In this document: one piece after another, positions 14,782 to 22,700 of the stretch
Layout: each line of letters starts with the position of its first letter
Position numbering within the stretch: position 1 is the first letter of the stretch
Origin: an uncultured Clostridia bacterium
GTDB taxonomy: Bacteria; Bacillota; Clostridia; Christensenellales; UBA1242
Length of the DNA stretch: 47,862 bases
Reading direction: 5' to 3'
Assembly: GCA_944372325.1 (NCBI GenBank)
Contig: CALVYR010000005.1
Coordinates: 1-47,862, forward strand
Notes under the pieces: generated by a model
What the model was told of the DNA's origin: nothing
Seen by the model: the letters and a program-made list of their open reading frames with translations, nothing else
The model's database searches: none
Translations under genes and position numbers: made by a program

Positions 14782-16646
14782 AAAAGGTTTATGATAGCAT
14801 AGTTATAGGTGCAGGGCATGCGGGCTGTGAGTCAGCCCTTGCTCTTTCACGCCTTGGAAATAAAACCCTACTTCTCACACTAAATTTGGATGCCATTGCC
14901 TTTCTTGCTTGCAACCCATCTATTGGCGGAACGGCCAAAGGACACTTAGTTTGCGAAATAGATGCGCTCGGCGGGGAGATGGGTAAAAACACGGACCAAA
15001 CGCTTATTCAACTTAGAATGTTAAATCGTGGTAAAGGTCCAGCGGTGTATAGCTTGCGTGCTCAGGCGGATAAGGAAAAATATCACTTAAGAATGAAGCG
15101 CGTGCTAGAGGAGCAGGAAAACCTCACGCTAAAACAGAGCGAGGCGGTTAAAATTTTAACCAGAAGCGGAAAAGTTGTAGGCATAAAAACTGCAATGGGT
15201 GAAAGCTTTTACGCAAAGAGCGTTGTGATAAGCACAGGTGTGTATTTAAAGAGTAGAATAATAATCGGCGATTACACTAAAAACAGTGGGCCAAATGGCT
15301 TTGCGCCCGCAAATGAACTTACAAAAAGTTTAATTAATCTCGGCTTTGAAGTAAGACGCTTTAAAACGGGAACGCCTGCAAGAATAAACGGAAAAAGCAT
15401 AGATTTTTCCGAACTTGAAGTGCAGTACGGGGAAGAAGATATTCAAAGCTTTAGTTTTATGACTACTAATAAGCCTAAGAATAAAACGGTGTGCTATCTA
15501 ACCTATACGAATAAGAACACCCACGAGGTTATTTTAAAAAACCTTTCGCGCGCGCCTATGTATTCAGGTGCAATTAAGGGCACGGGTCCAAGATATTGCC
15601 CCTCTATTGAAGACAAGATAGTTCGCTTTAAAGATAAAGAGCGTCATCAAATTTTCTTAGAACCAGAGGGGCTAGATACTAACGAGTTCTACATTCAGGG
15701 CGTGAGCACTTCTCTTCCTTACGATGTGCAGGAGGAGATGTATCACACAATAAAGGGCTTAGAGCACGCTAGCATAATGCGTAACGCCTATGCTATAGAA
15801 TACGATTGCATTAATCCGCTTGAACTCTATCCAACCCTGGAAGCAAAAAAGGTTAAAGGGCTATTTTTTGCGGGACAGGTAAACGGCACTAGTGGCTATG
15901 AGGAGGCGGCGGCTCAGGGGCTAATTGCTGGGATAAACGCAAGTGCTTACAACGCGGGCAAAGAGATGCTTGTTTTAAAACGCAACCAAAGCTATATTGG
16001 CGTTCTCATTGATGACCTAGTAACTAAAGGCACGAACGAGCCCTATAGAATGATGACCTCGCGTGCGGAATACAGGCTCTATCTTCGCCAAGACAACGCA
16101 GATTTAAGGCTTACAGAGATAGGAAGAAAGATAGGCCTCGTGGACGACAAGCGCTATAAAAAATTTAAGGAAAAATTAAAGAAAATAAAACTTGCTCGTG
16201 AAAGGTTAAAAATAAAAATTAAACTGGATGAAAAATTAAAAAAATTCTTACAAGAAAATAATGAAAATATTCCAAAACAGAGTTTAACAGTTTACGATTT
16301 AATTAAAAGAAATAATATAGACGCCTTTAAATTAAATAGCGAATTTAATGTGTTTGAGGGCTTTGATAATAACATAATAAATACAATAAATATTGAGGTA
16401 AAATACGAGGGTTATTTAAGGCAACAAGAGGACGATATTAAAAAACTCGAGCGCGAGGAAAGCCTGGAAATTCCTGAGGAGATCGACTATTTAAATTTAA
16501 AAGGCCTCAGGCTTGAAGCAAGGCAAAAATTAGATAAAATTAGGCCAAAAACAATTTCTCAGGCGTCTAGAATTTCTGGCGTTTCGCCAGCGGATATTTC
16601 CGTGTTAATAATATATTTAAAGTTGAGAGAAAATGGAAAAAATTAA
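14778..16646 (+). CDS. mnmG: tRNA uridine-5-carboxymethylaminomethyl modification enzyme MnmG
   Basis: The FAD-dependent partner of MnmE. The Rossmann motif [10 protein letters not shown] starts near residue 10, followed by the family signature [12 protein letters not shown] and [12 protein letters not shown]. The second signature around [13 protein letters not shown] is intact. The C-terminal helical region that binds MnmE ends with [19 protein letters not shown]. The 622-residue length is normal. The start overlaps mnmE by 4 nt (translational coupling), and the end overlaps rsmG by 14 nt. The middle of the C-terminal part is noticeably richer in A and T than the N-terminal half. Confidence 0.97.
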   Translation: MKKVYDSIVIGAGHAGCESALALSRLGNKTLLLTLNLDAIAFLACNPSIGGTAKGHLVCEIDALGGEMGKNTDQTLIQLRMLNRGKGPAVYSLRAQADKEKYHLRMKRVLEEQENLTLKQSEAVKILTRSGKVVGIKTAMGESFYAKSVVISTGVYLKSRIIIGDYTKNSGPNGFAPANELTKSLINLGFEVRRFKTGTPARINGKSIDFSELEVQYGEEDIQSFSFMTTNKPKNKTVCYLTYTNKNTHEVILKNLSRAPMYSGAIKGTGPRYCPSIEDKIVRFKDKERHQIFLEPEGLDTNEFYIQGVSTSLPYDVQEEMYHTIKGLEHASIMRNAYAIEYDCINPLELYPTLEAKKVKGLFFAGQVNGTSGYEEAAAQGLIAGINASAYNAGKEMLVLKRNQSYIGVLIDDLVTKGTNEPYRMMTSRAEYRLYLRQDNADLRLTEIGRKIGLVDDKRYKKFKEKLKKIKLARERLKIKIKLDEKLKKFLQENNENIPKQSLTVYDLIKRNNIDAFKLNSEFNVFEGFDNNIINTINIEVKYEGYLRQQEDDIKKLEREESLEIPEEIDYLNLKGLRLEARQKLDKIRPKTISQASRISGVSPADISVLIIYLKLRENGKN

Positions 16647-17319
16647 TTTATTTAAAAAATATAATTTAATTTTAGATGAGGAAAAATTAAATAAACTAAA
16701 TGAATTTTATAAAAATTTAATTTTTTATAATAATAGTTTTAATTTAACAAATATCACGGAAGAAAATGATGTTTTTATTAAACATTTTTTAGATAGCATT
16801 TATCCGCAATATTTAATTAAAGAAAATTCAAGTGTATTAGATATTGGCGCGGGCGCGGGTTTTCCAAGCTTGCCACTTAAAATATATAGGCCAGATTTAA
16901 AAATCACTATGATAGATAGCCTAAATAAGCGCGTAAACTTTTTAAAGGAAATGATAAGCGTTTTAAATTTAAAAGATATTTCTGCTACTCATACAAGGGC
17001 TGAGGACTTTGCTTTAAAAAATAGAGAGAGCTTTGATTATGTAATAGTTCGTGCGGTTGCAAAGCTAAACACCCTTGTTGAATATGCGCTTCCGTTTTTA
17101 AAACTTCAGGGGGAGCTTCTTGCCTATAAGGGCGCAGAAGTGGAAGAGGAAATTTTGCAGTGTGAGAGCGCGCTAAAAATTTTGGGCGGAAAAATAGAGT
17201 GCGTAGAAAAGTTTGAGCTTGAGGGAAATAGTAGAAGCATTGTAGTAATTAAAAAAATTTCTCAAACGCCAGCAAAATACCCAAGAGGAAAAAATTTACC
17301 AAAATTAAAACCGTTATAA
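16633..17319 (+). CDS. rsmG: 16S rRNA (guanine527-N7)-methyltransferase RsmG
   Basis: A SAM-dependent methyltransferase acting on 16S r[19 protein letters not shown] is the SAM-binding motif I typical of GidB/RsmG, followed by [13 protein letters not shown] and the family-specific [20 protein letters not shown]. The C-terminal [12 protein letters not shown] resembles the usual KYPRKAGxPxKxPL ending. The length (228) is typical. It overlaps the mnmG 3' end, so its ribosome-binding region lies inside mnmG, and recF follows after 4 nt. Confidence 0.95.
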   Translation: MEKINLFKKYNLILDEEKLNKLNEFYKNLIFYNNSFNLTNITEENDVFIKHFLDSIYPQYLIKENSSVLDIGAGAGFPSLPLKIYRPDLKITMIDSLNKRVNFLKEMISVLNLKDISATHTRAEDFALKNRESFDYVIVRAVAKLNTLVEYALPFLKLQGELLAYKGAEVEEEILQCESALKILGGKIECVEKFELEGNSRSIVVIKKISQTPAKYPRGKNLPKLKPL

Positions 17320-17323
17320 GCCT

Positions 17324-18397
17324 ATGAAAGTTAAGAGTTTAAAACTAAATAACTACAGGAACTACTCAGATTTTAGGGTAGAGTTTTCTGATGGCTTAAA
17401 TATAATAAAGGGCGCAAATGCGCAGGGCAAAACAAATTTAATAGAGGCCATATATATGTGCAGTATTGGCAAAAGCTTAAGGGCAACCAAAGAACGCCAA
17501 GCCATAATGTGGGATAAGGAGCGGGCTTATATCTCGCTAGAGGTTGAAAAAAAGTTTGGCAAAAGTAGCATAGAGATAATCTTGTCTAAAACCGCAAAAA
17601 AAACTGTTAGGATAAACAAAATCCCAATAAAAAAGATAGGCGAACTTCTTGGCGAGCTAAACGCCGTGTTCTTTTCGCCAGATGAACTTAAACTAATTAA
17701 GGAAAGTCCAGAAGATAGGCGTAGGTTTATGGATATAAGCTTATCTCAGATGAGCAAGGCTTACTTCTATCTGCTTGGAAAATACGAGAGAATCTTAGCC
17801 AACAGAAATAAACTCTTAAAAGAGGAACTTTCAAGGGAAAAGCTTTTAAGCACGCTTTCTATTTGGGATGAGCAACTTAGCACTGTAGGAAGCAAAATAA
17901 TTTTAAGTAGAATTCATTTTTTGGAGAGCTTGGCGCCCTATGCGCTTTTAAGCCATAAATATCTAACCTCAGATGCCGAAGAGTTAAAGCTAGAATATAC
18001 TGGGCTTACGGGCAAAACAGAGGAAGAGGTCAAACAAAAATTTTTGCAGGCACTAAATAAAAATTTAGAAAAGGACATAAGGCTTTGTTACACAAGCGTA
18101 GGTCCACACCGTGATGATATAAAGGTGACCGTAAACGGCATAGATGTTAGAGCTTTTGGCTCTCAGGGTCAACAGCGAACAACGGCGTTGTCACTAAAGC
18201 TTGCCGAGCTTGAAATTATTGAAAAGCAGACTGGTGAAAAGCCAATTTTACTATTAGATGATGTATTAAGCGAACTTGATGTAAATAGAAAGAAGCGTCT
18301 CCTCAATTTTTGCAAAAAAACTCAAACTTTTTTAACCTGCACGGAGTTTGAGGGTGAGGCGGACAAGGTGATAGTTATACAAAAAGGCAAATTATAG
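17324..18397 (+). CDS. recF: DNA replication and repair protein RecF
   Basis: An SMC-like ATPase that helps load RecA at single-strand gaps. Walker A GANAQGKTN lies at 30-38, GPHRDDI and the signature SQGQQRTTALSLKLAELE in the second half, and Walker B LLLDDVLSELD near the end. The 357-residue length is normal. It is the last gene of the mnmE operon; in many bacteria recF instead sits with dnaN and gyrB, so this placement is a rearranged origin-type neighbourhood. Its 3' end overlaps the convergent uppP gene by 23 nt. Confidence 0.95.
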   Translation: MKVKSLKLNNYRNYSDFRVEFSDGLNIIKGANAQGKTNLIEAIYMCSIGKSLRATKERQAIMWDKERAYISLEVEKKFGKSSIEIILSKTAKKTVRINKIPIKKIGELLGELNAVFFSPDELKLIKESPEDRRRFMDISLSQMSKAYFYLLGKYERILANRNKLLKEELSREKLLSTLSIWDEQLSTVGSKIILSRIHFLESLAPYALLSHKYLTSDAEELKLEYTGLTGKTEEEVKQKFLQALNKNLEKDIRLCYTSVGPHRDDIKVTVNGIDVRAFGSQGQQRTTALSLKLAELEIIEKQTGEKPILLLDDVLSELDVNRKKRLLNFCKKTQTFLTCTEFEGEADKVIVIQKGKL

Positions 18398-19136
18398 ATA
18401 ATATAACTAAATATATGGCAAACGGTGTAAACTTTGCCTTTTTTACAACATTTAACATAACTTTAACGCATAAAAGCCCAATAATAAAGGCGGAAATAAA
18501 AGCTAAAATTATTTGAAGCGGTGGAGCGTCAAAGAAAGGCACTCCTGTTTTTACGCATTCTAAAATTTCAAATAGCATAGAGCCAATAATTATTGGTATT
18601 GAAAGTATAAAGGAAAACTCCGCACACTCATCGCGGTTTGCGCCCTCCATAACGCCCGCGCAAATTGTAGAACCAGACCTAGATATCCCGGGGATTACAG
18701 CTATGCCTTGCATGATCCCAACAACTATTGCAGTTTTATAGCTGAACGCGTGGCTCGCCCGTTTTGCGCTCAAAAATTCTGTAAGCACTAAAAGTATGGC
18801 GGTTAGCATAAAGAAGATTGAAAGGTATGCCCCTGAAAACATACTTTTAAAAAAGCTTTCAAATATTAGCGCTATTACAACTGTAATAATGGTGGAAAGA
18901 TATAGCTTTCTAGCAAGCGAGGAAAATGGGTGACGAATTAGCCACCAAATTTGCTTTCTTAAAACTATTACCACAGCAAATAGTGTGGCAAGATGTAAAA
19001 ATACGGAAAAGCCAATAAAGTTATCCGATATATTAAAAATTTTGTTAAATAAAACTAAATGTCCGCTGGAAGAAACGGGCAAAAACTCTGTTGCTCCCTG
19101 AATTATTCCTAAAATTATTGCCTCTATAACGCTCAT
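18375..19136 (-). CDS. uppP: Undecaprenyl-diphosphatase
   Basis: A polytopic membrane enzyme (BacA/UppP family) that dephosphorylates undecaprenyl pyrophosphate so the lipid carrier can be reused in peptidoglycan synthesis. The two catalytic regions are present: QGATEFLPVSSSGHL near the N-terminus and PGISRSGSTI in the middle. About 253 residues is normal. ATG 19136 (MSVIEAIILG) matches homologues better than the ATG at 19142. Neither has a Shine-Dalgarno sequence. TAAAAT lies exactly 6 nt before ATG 19136, as in the mnmE and uvrC leaderless layouts, but no good -35 is seen. The 3' end overlaps recF. Confidence 0.93.
   Translation of the reverse strand: MSVIEAIILGIIQGATEFLPVSSSGHLVLFNKIFNISDNFIGFSVFLHLATLFAVVIVLRKQIWWLIRHPFSSLARKLYLSTIITVVIALIFESFFKSMFSGAYLSIFFMLTAILLVLTEFLSAKRASHAFSYKTAIVVGIMQGIAVIPGISRSGSTICAGVMEGANRDECAEFSFILSIPIIIGSMLFEILECVKTGVPFFDAPPLQIILAFISAFIIGLLCVKVMLNVVKKAKFTPFAIYLVILSIICLFV
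18417..18444 (+). terminator. recF operon terminator inside the uppP coding end
   Basis: GGCAAA (18417-18422) pairs with TTTGCC (18433-18438), followed by six T. It terminates the plus-strand operon although it lies in sequence that codes for the C-terminus of uppP on the other strand. Confidence 0.7.
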
Positions 19137-19176
19137 CAACATATTTTATGCAATTAGGTTTAGTTTTAATCTTAAC

Positions 19177-19220
19177 TTATCCACAATTATGCGGATAGAC
19201 CCATGTGGAAATGTGGATAA
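19177..19220. promoter_or_regulatory. DnaA-box cluster
   Basis: A perfect DnaA box TTATCCACA (19177-19185) and its exact reverse complement TGTGGATAA (19212-19220) face each other within 44 bp. Two degenerate boxes lie between them (19190-19198 and 19204-19212). The cluster lies between uppP and a gene with a perfect consensus promoter, and downstream of recF. It may be a DnaA-controlled regulatory site or part of an origin region. The intergenic space is only about 140 bp and no clear AT-rich unwinding region or dnaA gene is present, so a complete oriC is less likely. Confidence 0.6.
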
Positions 19221-19231
19221 CTTAGTAAATA

Positions 19232-19260
19232 TTGACAAATTCCATGTAATATGCTATAAT
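19232..19260 (+). promoter_or_regulatory. Perfect consensus promoter
   Basis: TTGACA (19232-19237), 17 nt, TATAAT (19255-19260), with TG one base before the -10. The start is expected at about 19266-19267, within the AAAGGAG of the gene at 19278. The DnaA boxes lie immediately upstream. Confidence 0.85.
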
Positions 19261-19277
19261 ACCCAAAGGAGATTAAC

Positions 19278-19736
19278 ATGAACGAAATAGTTAAATTTTA
19301 TACAATAAGCCAAGTGCCAAATGATGTTCAAAGGAAAAATTCTAGGAATGTAAGCCTTTTATATTTACAGACCGAGGATGAAGATATCACCAAAGTTGCG
19401 GTTACGGAAAATGGAAGTAGAAATTACTACATCTATAATAAAGGCAATTTAATTTTAGAAAAAAAGGATATCAGCGATAACCTCTACTATGTTATATCCA
19501 ATAGGGGTAAACTAAGAGAAGTTAAAAAGCAAGTTACAGATATTGAGGTAAATGATAGACCATGTGAACTTTTTACATATCAAGGAAGGCTTCAAGGTTT
19601 GCAAGTTGTAAAGATAACTTTTAGTGGTAGAGAGGAATTTGAAAATTTTAAAAGGCCAACATGGTTTAAAGATGAACTTAAAAATCCAAACTATGAAAAG
19701 GGACTAGGAGATTTCCTTTCTATAGAAAAGGAATAG
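19278..19736 (+). CDS. Degenerate CYTH-like (triphosphate tunnel) domain protein
   Basis: A 152-residue protein. Its C-terminal half matches the end of CYTH domains in order: CELFTYQGRLQGLQVVKITF where CYTH enzymes have the WEVDxFxGxLxGLxxxExE strand pair, then FKRPTWFKDELKNPNYEKG for FxPPxWxGxEVTxDxRYxNxxLA. The N-terminal NEIVKF sits where EIERKF (the ExExK signature) is expected, but both glutamates are missing. The paired arginines of strand 3 appear as KVAV, and the ExE of strand 6 is KIT. The metal- and triphosphate-binding residues are therefore mostly lost. It is probably a non-catalytic tunnel-fold protein, perhaps binding a phosphate-rich ligand. The assignment is by motif order only. 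AAAGGAG precedes the ATG. Confidence 0.65.
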   Translation: MNEIVKFYTISQVPNDVQRKNSRNVSLLYLQTEDEDITKVAVTENGSRNYYIYNKGNLILEKKDISDNLYYVISNRGKLREVKKQVTDIEVNDRPCELFTYQGRLQGLQVVKITFSGREEFENFKRPTWFKDELKNPNYEKGLGDFLSIEKE

Positions 19737-19753
19737 AAATTTCCCTATATTGC

Positions 19754-19782
19754 TTGACAAAGCCTAGTTTTTTTGATATCAT
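19754..19782 (+). promoter_or_regulatory. rpmE promoter
   Basis: TTGACA (19754-19759), 17 nt, TATCAT (19777-19782), leaving a leader of about 23 nt with GAGGTGA before the ATG at 19812. Confidence 0.8.
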
Positions 19783-19811
19783 AGCGTTTGCAAATTTAAG
19801 TGAGGTGAAAT

Positions 19812-20015
19812 ATGAAGAAAGAAATTCAACCAGATTATCACGAAGTTACAGTTACTTGTGCTTGTGGCAATACATTTAAAACCCGTTCCACAGTTAAAGG
19901 CGATGAGATTAAAGTTGACATTTGCAACAAATGCCATCCATTTTTCTCTGGAAAACAAAAGATTGTAGACTCAAGCGGGCGTGTTGAAAAGTTTAATAAA
20001 AAGATAGGCCGTTAA
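19812..20015 (+). CDS. rpmE: 50S ribosomal protein L31, zinc-binding type
   Basis: A 67-residue ribosomal protein. The four zinc-ligand cysteines are present (C16, C18, C38, C41), so this is the C+ form rather than the zinc-independent paralogue. [22 protein letters not shown] (written across its two halves, HPFF and GRVEKF) is the conserved core. It has its own strong promoter and terminator, so it is monocistronic. Confidence 0.96.
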   Translation: MKKEIQPDYHEVTVTCACGNTFKTRSTVKGDEIKVDICNKCHPFFSGKQKIVDSSGRVEKFNKKIGR

Positions 20016-20032
20016 AATTTCGGCAAAAATTT

Positions 20033-20066
20033 AAAGCGTTAGGGTGTTTAACTCTAGCGCTTTTTT
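20033..20066 (+). terminator. rpmE terminator
   Basis: AAAGCGTTAG (20033-20042) pairs with CTAGCGCTTT (20054-20063) with one G-T pair, T run to 20066. Confidence 0.85.
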
Positions 20067-20108
20067 AATAAGCATATTTTAGCTTTTTAAAAAAGTAGTT
20101 AAAAATCT

Positions 20109-20138
20109 TTGCCTAAAATTATTTTATTGTGATATAAT
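20109..20138 (+). promoter_or_regulatory. Promoter of the HicB-like gene
   Basis: TTGCCT (20109-20114), 18 nt, TATAAT (20133-20138), with TG one base upstream of the -10. Confidence 0.65.
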
Positions 20139-20160
20139 ACTAAGGCAGGAGAAAATTGCC

Positions 20161-20439
20161 GTGAATAAAAAAGAACCTATGTATTTCGTCTATCCAGCTT
20201 ATTTTGTTGAGGGCGATAGCGAAGTTGTTGTTAGTTTTCCAGACCTAGAACTCGTGATAGAGGGTGATACTTACGAGGAGGCTTTTTTATTCGCTAAAAA
20301 CTATTTAAAAGAATTTTTCATCTACTCTTTAAAGTATGATTACGATATCCCCGAGCCATCTTTTTATAAAGATATAATTAAAAAAGGTGATAGGGCAATG
20401 CTTGTGGATACATTTGTTTTTCCAGGCGACCTAAAATAA
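20161..20439 (+). CDS. Orphan HicB-like antitoxin-fold protein
   Basis: A 92-residue protein with the HicB N-terminal fold: YFVYPAYFVEGDSEVVVSFPDLELVIEGDTYEEAFLFAKNYL (given by its ends, YPAYF and EEAFLFAKNYL). The pattern is a short beta strand, the VSFPDL turn and a helix. HicB proteins normally neutralise the HicA mRNA-cleaving toxin, but no HicA gene is on either side and no C-terminal DNA-binding domain is evident. It is either a lone antitoxin-type protein or a regulator. The start is GTG with AGGAG nine bases upstream; ATG at 20179 is an alternative. The first structured repeat follows its stop codon immediately. Confidence 0.75.
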   Translation: MNKKEPMYFVYPAYFVEGDSEVVVSFPDLELVIEGDTYEEAFLFAKNYLKEFFIYSLKYDYDIPEPSFYKDIIKKGDRAMLVDTFVFPGDLK

Positions 20440-20564
20440 TCAGGAAGGGAAAAAGCATCGCGATGCTGTGATAACTAGCCAAACAGGACCAGAGAGTCTA
20501 GTTCACTAAACTCCTGTCTGGTCCTTTTGTCGAGCCTTGCTAGGCTCGTTTTTTTTGCCACTGA
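20440..20564 (+). repeat. Structured intergenic element, copy A
   Basis: It begins directly after the stop codon of the HicB-like gene. Internal helix: CAAACAGGACCAGA (20480-20493) pairs with TCTGGTCCTTTTG (20517-20529), with one bulged C. The hairpin inside is weak (AGTT 20500-20503 / AACT 20509-20512). The 3' hairpin CGAGCCT / AGGCTCG is perfect in this copy and followed by eight T. The closing stem is degenerate (TCAG/CTGA, GG/CC, then AAAAA/TTTTT). The 5' part has the palindrome GCATCGCGATGC. No ORF, transposase or target duplication is seen. Confidence 0.8.
20531..20556 (+). terminator. Terminator-like 3' hairpin of copy A
   Basis: CGAGCCT (20531-20537) and AGGCTCG (20542-20548) with a 4-nt loop and eight T. 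It probably ends the HicB-like transcript. The 100 nt beyond the element, up to the end of uvrC, hold a weak minus-strand hairpin (GCCACGC 20638-20644 / GTGTGAC 20652-20658) that may terminate uvrC. Confidence 0.75.
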
Positions 20565-20661
20565 TAATCGTTTCTATCTTTTTTAGAATAAACAATTATT
20601 AATTTTTACGACCTTAACCGTTTTAATATAATAAAATGCCACGCTTTTATAGTGTGACATT

Positions 20662-22473
20662 CTATTTTTCATGAAAATGATTATATATTCTTGTTGCTAA
20701 ATTTAAATCTATGCCTTTAACTAAATTTAATTCCTCAATGCTGGCTTTTGCTACTTCATCTGAAGTTTTAAAGGTCTTTATAAGGTTTGCTTTTTTAATT
20801 TTTCCTAAACCTTTAATGTCATCTAGCGGGCTTTTAAAGGTGTTTTTATTTCTTAAGCTCTTATGAAAGGTTATGGCAAATCTGTGCGCTTCATCGCGAA
20901 TGTTTTGCAGTATCTGAAGTTCCGCACTTCCACGCTTTAACATTTTTGGCGTGCTATCGTTTGGCAGATACACCTCTTCAAACTGCTTTGCTAAGCTAAT
21001 TGTATCTATGTTGTATGGCTTTATCACTTCATAGGTTGAGGAAAGCTGACCTTTTCCACCATCTATTACAATTAAGTCTGGTTTGTTTTTAAAGCTTTCA
21101 TTTTCTCCCTTATCTAGCTCGGATAGCCTTCTAGTTAGGGCTTCTTTTAAGCTTGCAAAGTCGTTAGGGCCCTCAACGGACCTAATTTTAAACTTTCTAT
21201 AGTGTGAGCGTTTAGGCTCGCCGTTTTCAAACACCACCATGGAAGCAACGCTTAAAACTCCGCTAGTGTTAGAAATGTCGTAACACTCTATTCGTTTTGG
21301 AAGCCTTGATAGATTTAGCTCTTGTTGTAATTTTTCAAGCGCTCCGTAGGTCTTGTTGTATTTTTGTTTATCTCTAGTAATAAACTTTTCAAGATGTTCT
21401 CGCGCGTTTTTCTTTGCCATGTCTATAATAGATTTTTTATAGCCTTTTTGTGGAAAGATTATATCCGTTTTATGCTCTTCGCTTAAAAAATTTTCAAGCG
21501 CGGAAACATCTGCAATTTGACTGCTTACTAAAATTATCTTTGGCACTTTTTGATGCTTGTAATACTGAACTATAAAGCTGGAAAGTGCCTCGCCCTCGTC
21601 TATGCTGGCATCTATTACACTCAAATTTTGAACGCCTAAAATTTTACCTCCGCGAACAACAATTGTGCTAATAGCTCCGCTTAAGCCGTCACTATCGTAG
21701 GCAAAGGCATCCAGCGTGACATCTTTAGGCATATTTGCTATAACGCGTTCTTTAAGCTTTGCTATCATCTTTAGCCTGTCACGAAGTTCAAGTGCCTTTT
21801 CAAAGTTTTCGTTCTCTGCCTCTTTTTCCATCTTTTCTTTTAGTATTTTTTCTATAACATGGTCGTTTCCATTTAAAAAGTCTGTGATTTTATCTATAAT
21901 TTTAGCATAATCCTCTTTAGAAATTCTTCCCGTACACGGGGCAGAGCATAGCCCTAAAGAGTAATTTAAACATTCGCGTTTAGCTTTTTTACCCTCAGTT
22001 ATCTTTAAATTGCAAGTTCTAATTGGAAAGGCGCTGTTTATTGTCTTTAAAATTTCACCTGCATTTATTCCGCCAAAGTAAGGCCCAAAATATTTAGCCT
22101 TATCTTTTTTTAACCTCCTAACTATTTCAAGTTTAGGGAAGTCCTCTGTTTGAGAAATTTTAATATATGGAAAGGCCTTGCCGTCCTTTAAAAGTATGTT
22201 AAAAAAGGGTTGGTATTTTTTAATCAAGTTGCTTTCAAGGGCTAAGGCGTCCTGTTCGCTTAAGGTAATAAAATAGTCCAGATCGTAAATTTTTTCCACC
22301 ATGGTTTTAACTTTAAGCGCATGAGAGGAATTTTTTCTAAAATACGAACTCACCCTGTTTTTTAAATTTTTAGCTTTACCAACATAAATCACTTCGCCGT
22401 CTATATTTCTCATAACATAAACGCCACTGTCCGTTGGTAAACTCTCTAGTTTTTGCTTTAGAATATCCGTCAT
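20662..22473 (-). CDS. uvrC: Excinuclease ABC subunit C
   Basis: The dual-incision nuclease of nucleotide excision repair. The N-terminal GIY-YIG domain (SGVYVMRNIDGEVIYVGKAK) makes the 3' cut. Then come the cysteine-bearing segment around LNYSLGLCSAPCTGRIS, a UVR helix pair (ENFEKALELRDRL), the RNase H-like domain with IECYDISN and LIVIDGGKGQL for the 5' cut, and two C-terminal helix-hairpin-helix motifs (LDDIKGLGKIKKANLI). The 603-residue length is normal. There is no Shine-Dalgarno sequence before ATG 22473; the promoter geometry predicts a leaderless mRNA. Confidence 0.97.
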   Translation of the reverse strand: MTDILKQKLESLPTDSGVYVMRNIDGEVIYVGKAKNLKNRVSSYFRKNSSHALKVKTMVEKIYDLDYFITLSEQDALALESNLIKKYQPFFNILLKDGKAFPYIKISQTEDFPKLEIVRRLKKDKAKYFGPYFGGINAGEILKTINSAFPIRTCNLKITEGKKAKRECLNYSLGLCSAPCTGRISKEDYAKIIDKITDFLNGNDHVIEKILKEKMEKEAENENFEKALELRDRLKMIAKLKERVIANMPKDVTLDAFAYDSDGLSGAISTIVVRGGKILGVQNLSVIDASIDEGEALSSFIVQYYKHQKVPKIILVSSQIADVSALENFLSEEHKTDIIFPQKGYKKSIIDMAKKNAREHLEKFITRDKQKYNKTYGALEKLQQELNLSRLPKRIECYDISNTSGVLSVASMVVFENGEPKRSHYRKFKIRSVEGPNDFASLKEALTRRLSELDKGENESFKNKPDLIVIDGGKGQLSSTYEVIKPYNIDTISLAKQFEEVYLPNDSTPKMLKRGSAELQILQNIRDEAHRFAITFHKSLRNKNTFKSPLDDIKGLGKIKKANLIKTFKTSDEVAKASIEELNLVKGIDLNLATRIYNHFHEK

Positions 22474-22479
22474 GAGGTT

Positions 22480-22508
22480 ATTATATACTTTAGGTTAAAA
22501 AATATCAA
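22480..22508 (-). promoter_or_regulatory. uvrC promoter placed for a leaderless mRNA
   Basis: On the minus strand TTGATA (22503-22508), 17 nt, perfect TATAAT (22480-22485), then six nt (AACCTC) and ATG. Transcription should start at the A of the start codon. No SOS (LexA-type) box was recognised. Confidence 0.8.
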
Positions 22509-22520
22509 GTGTTGAGTGAC

Positions 22521-22545
22521 AAAAAAGCACGCCCTTTGGCGTGCT
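22521..22545 (-). terminator. Intrinsic terminator for the gene at 22701
   Basis: On the minus strand AGCACGCC, 4-nt loop, GGCGTGCT (stem 22526-22545) and then six T. Copy B of the structured repeat lies between the gene's stop codon and this terminator, so it would be transcribed in the antisense direction as 3' UTR. Confidence 0.8.
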
Positions 22546-22671
22546 CAGGCTGTTAAAAAACTGCGCGATGCATCGATAACTAGCCAAACAGGACCAGAGA
22601 GTCTAGTTAGCTAAACTCCTGCCTGGTCCTATTTGCCGAGACTTGCCTCGCTCGGTTAAATGAACAGCCTG
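22546..22671 (+). repeat. Structured intergenic element, copy B
   Basis: Closing stem CAGGCTGTT (22546-22554) / AACAGCCTG (22663-22671), perfect over 9 bp. Internal helix CAAACAGGACCAG (22585-22597) / CTGGTCCTATTTG (22623-22635), 13 bp with one C-A mismatch. Inner hairpin AGTT (22605-22608) / AACT (22614-22617). The 3' hairpin CCGAG / CTCGG has a 10-nt loop, but the T run is replaced by TTAAAT. About 85% of the core matches copy A by eye. Confidence 0.85.
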
Positions 22672-22700
22672 TTAATTATCTACACTATAAAAAAAATAAA

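Noticed and set aside
19141..19277. Calling this region the complete chromosomal origin
   Set aside because: Only two perfect DnaA boxes in about 140 bp, no dnaA or dnaN, and no clear unwinding element.
20440..22680. CRISPR array
   Set aside because: Copies A and B are 2 kb apart, with uvrC between them, and are far longer than CRISPR repeats.
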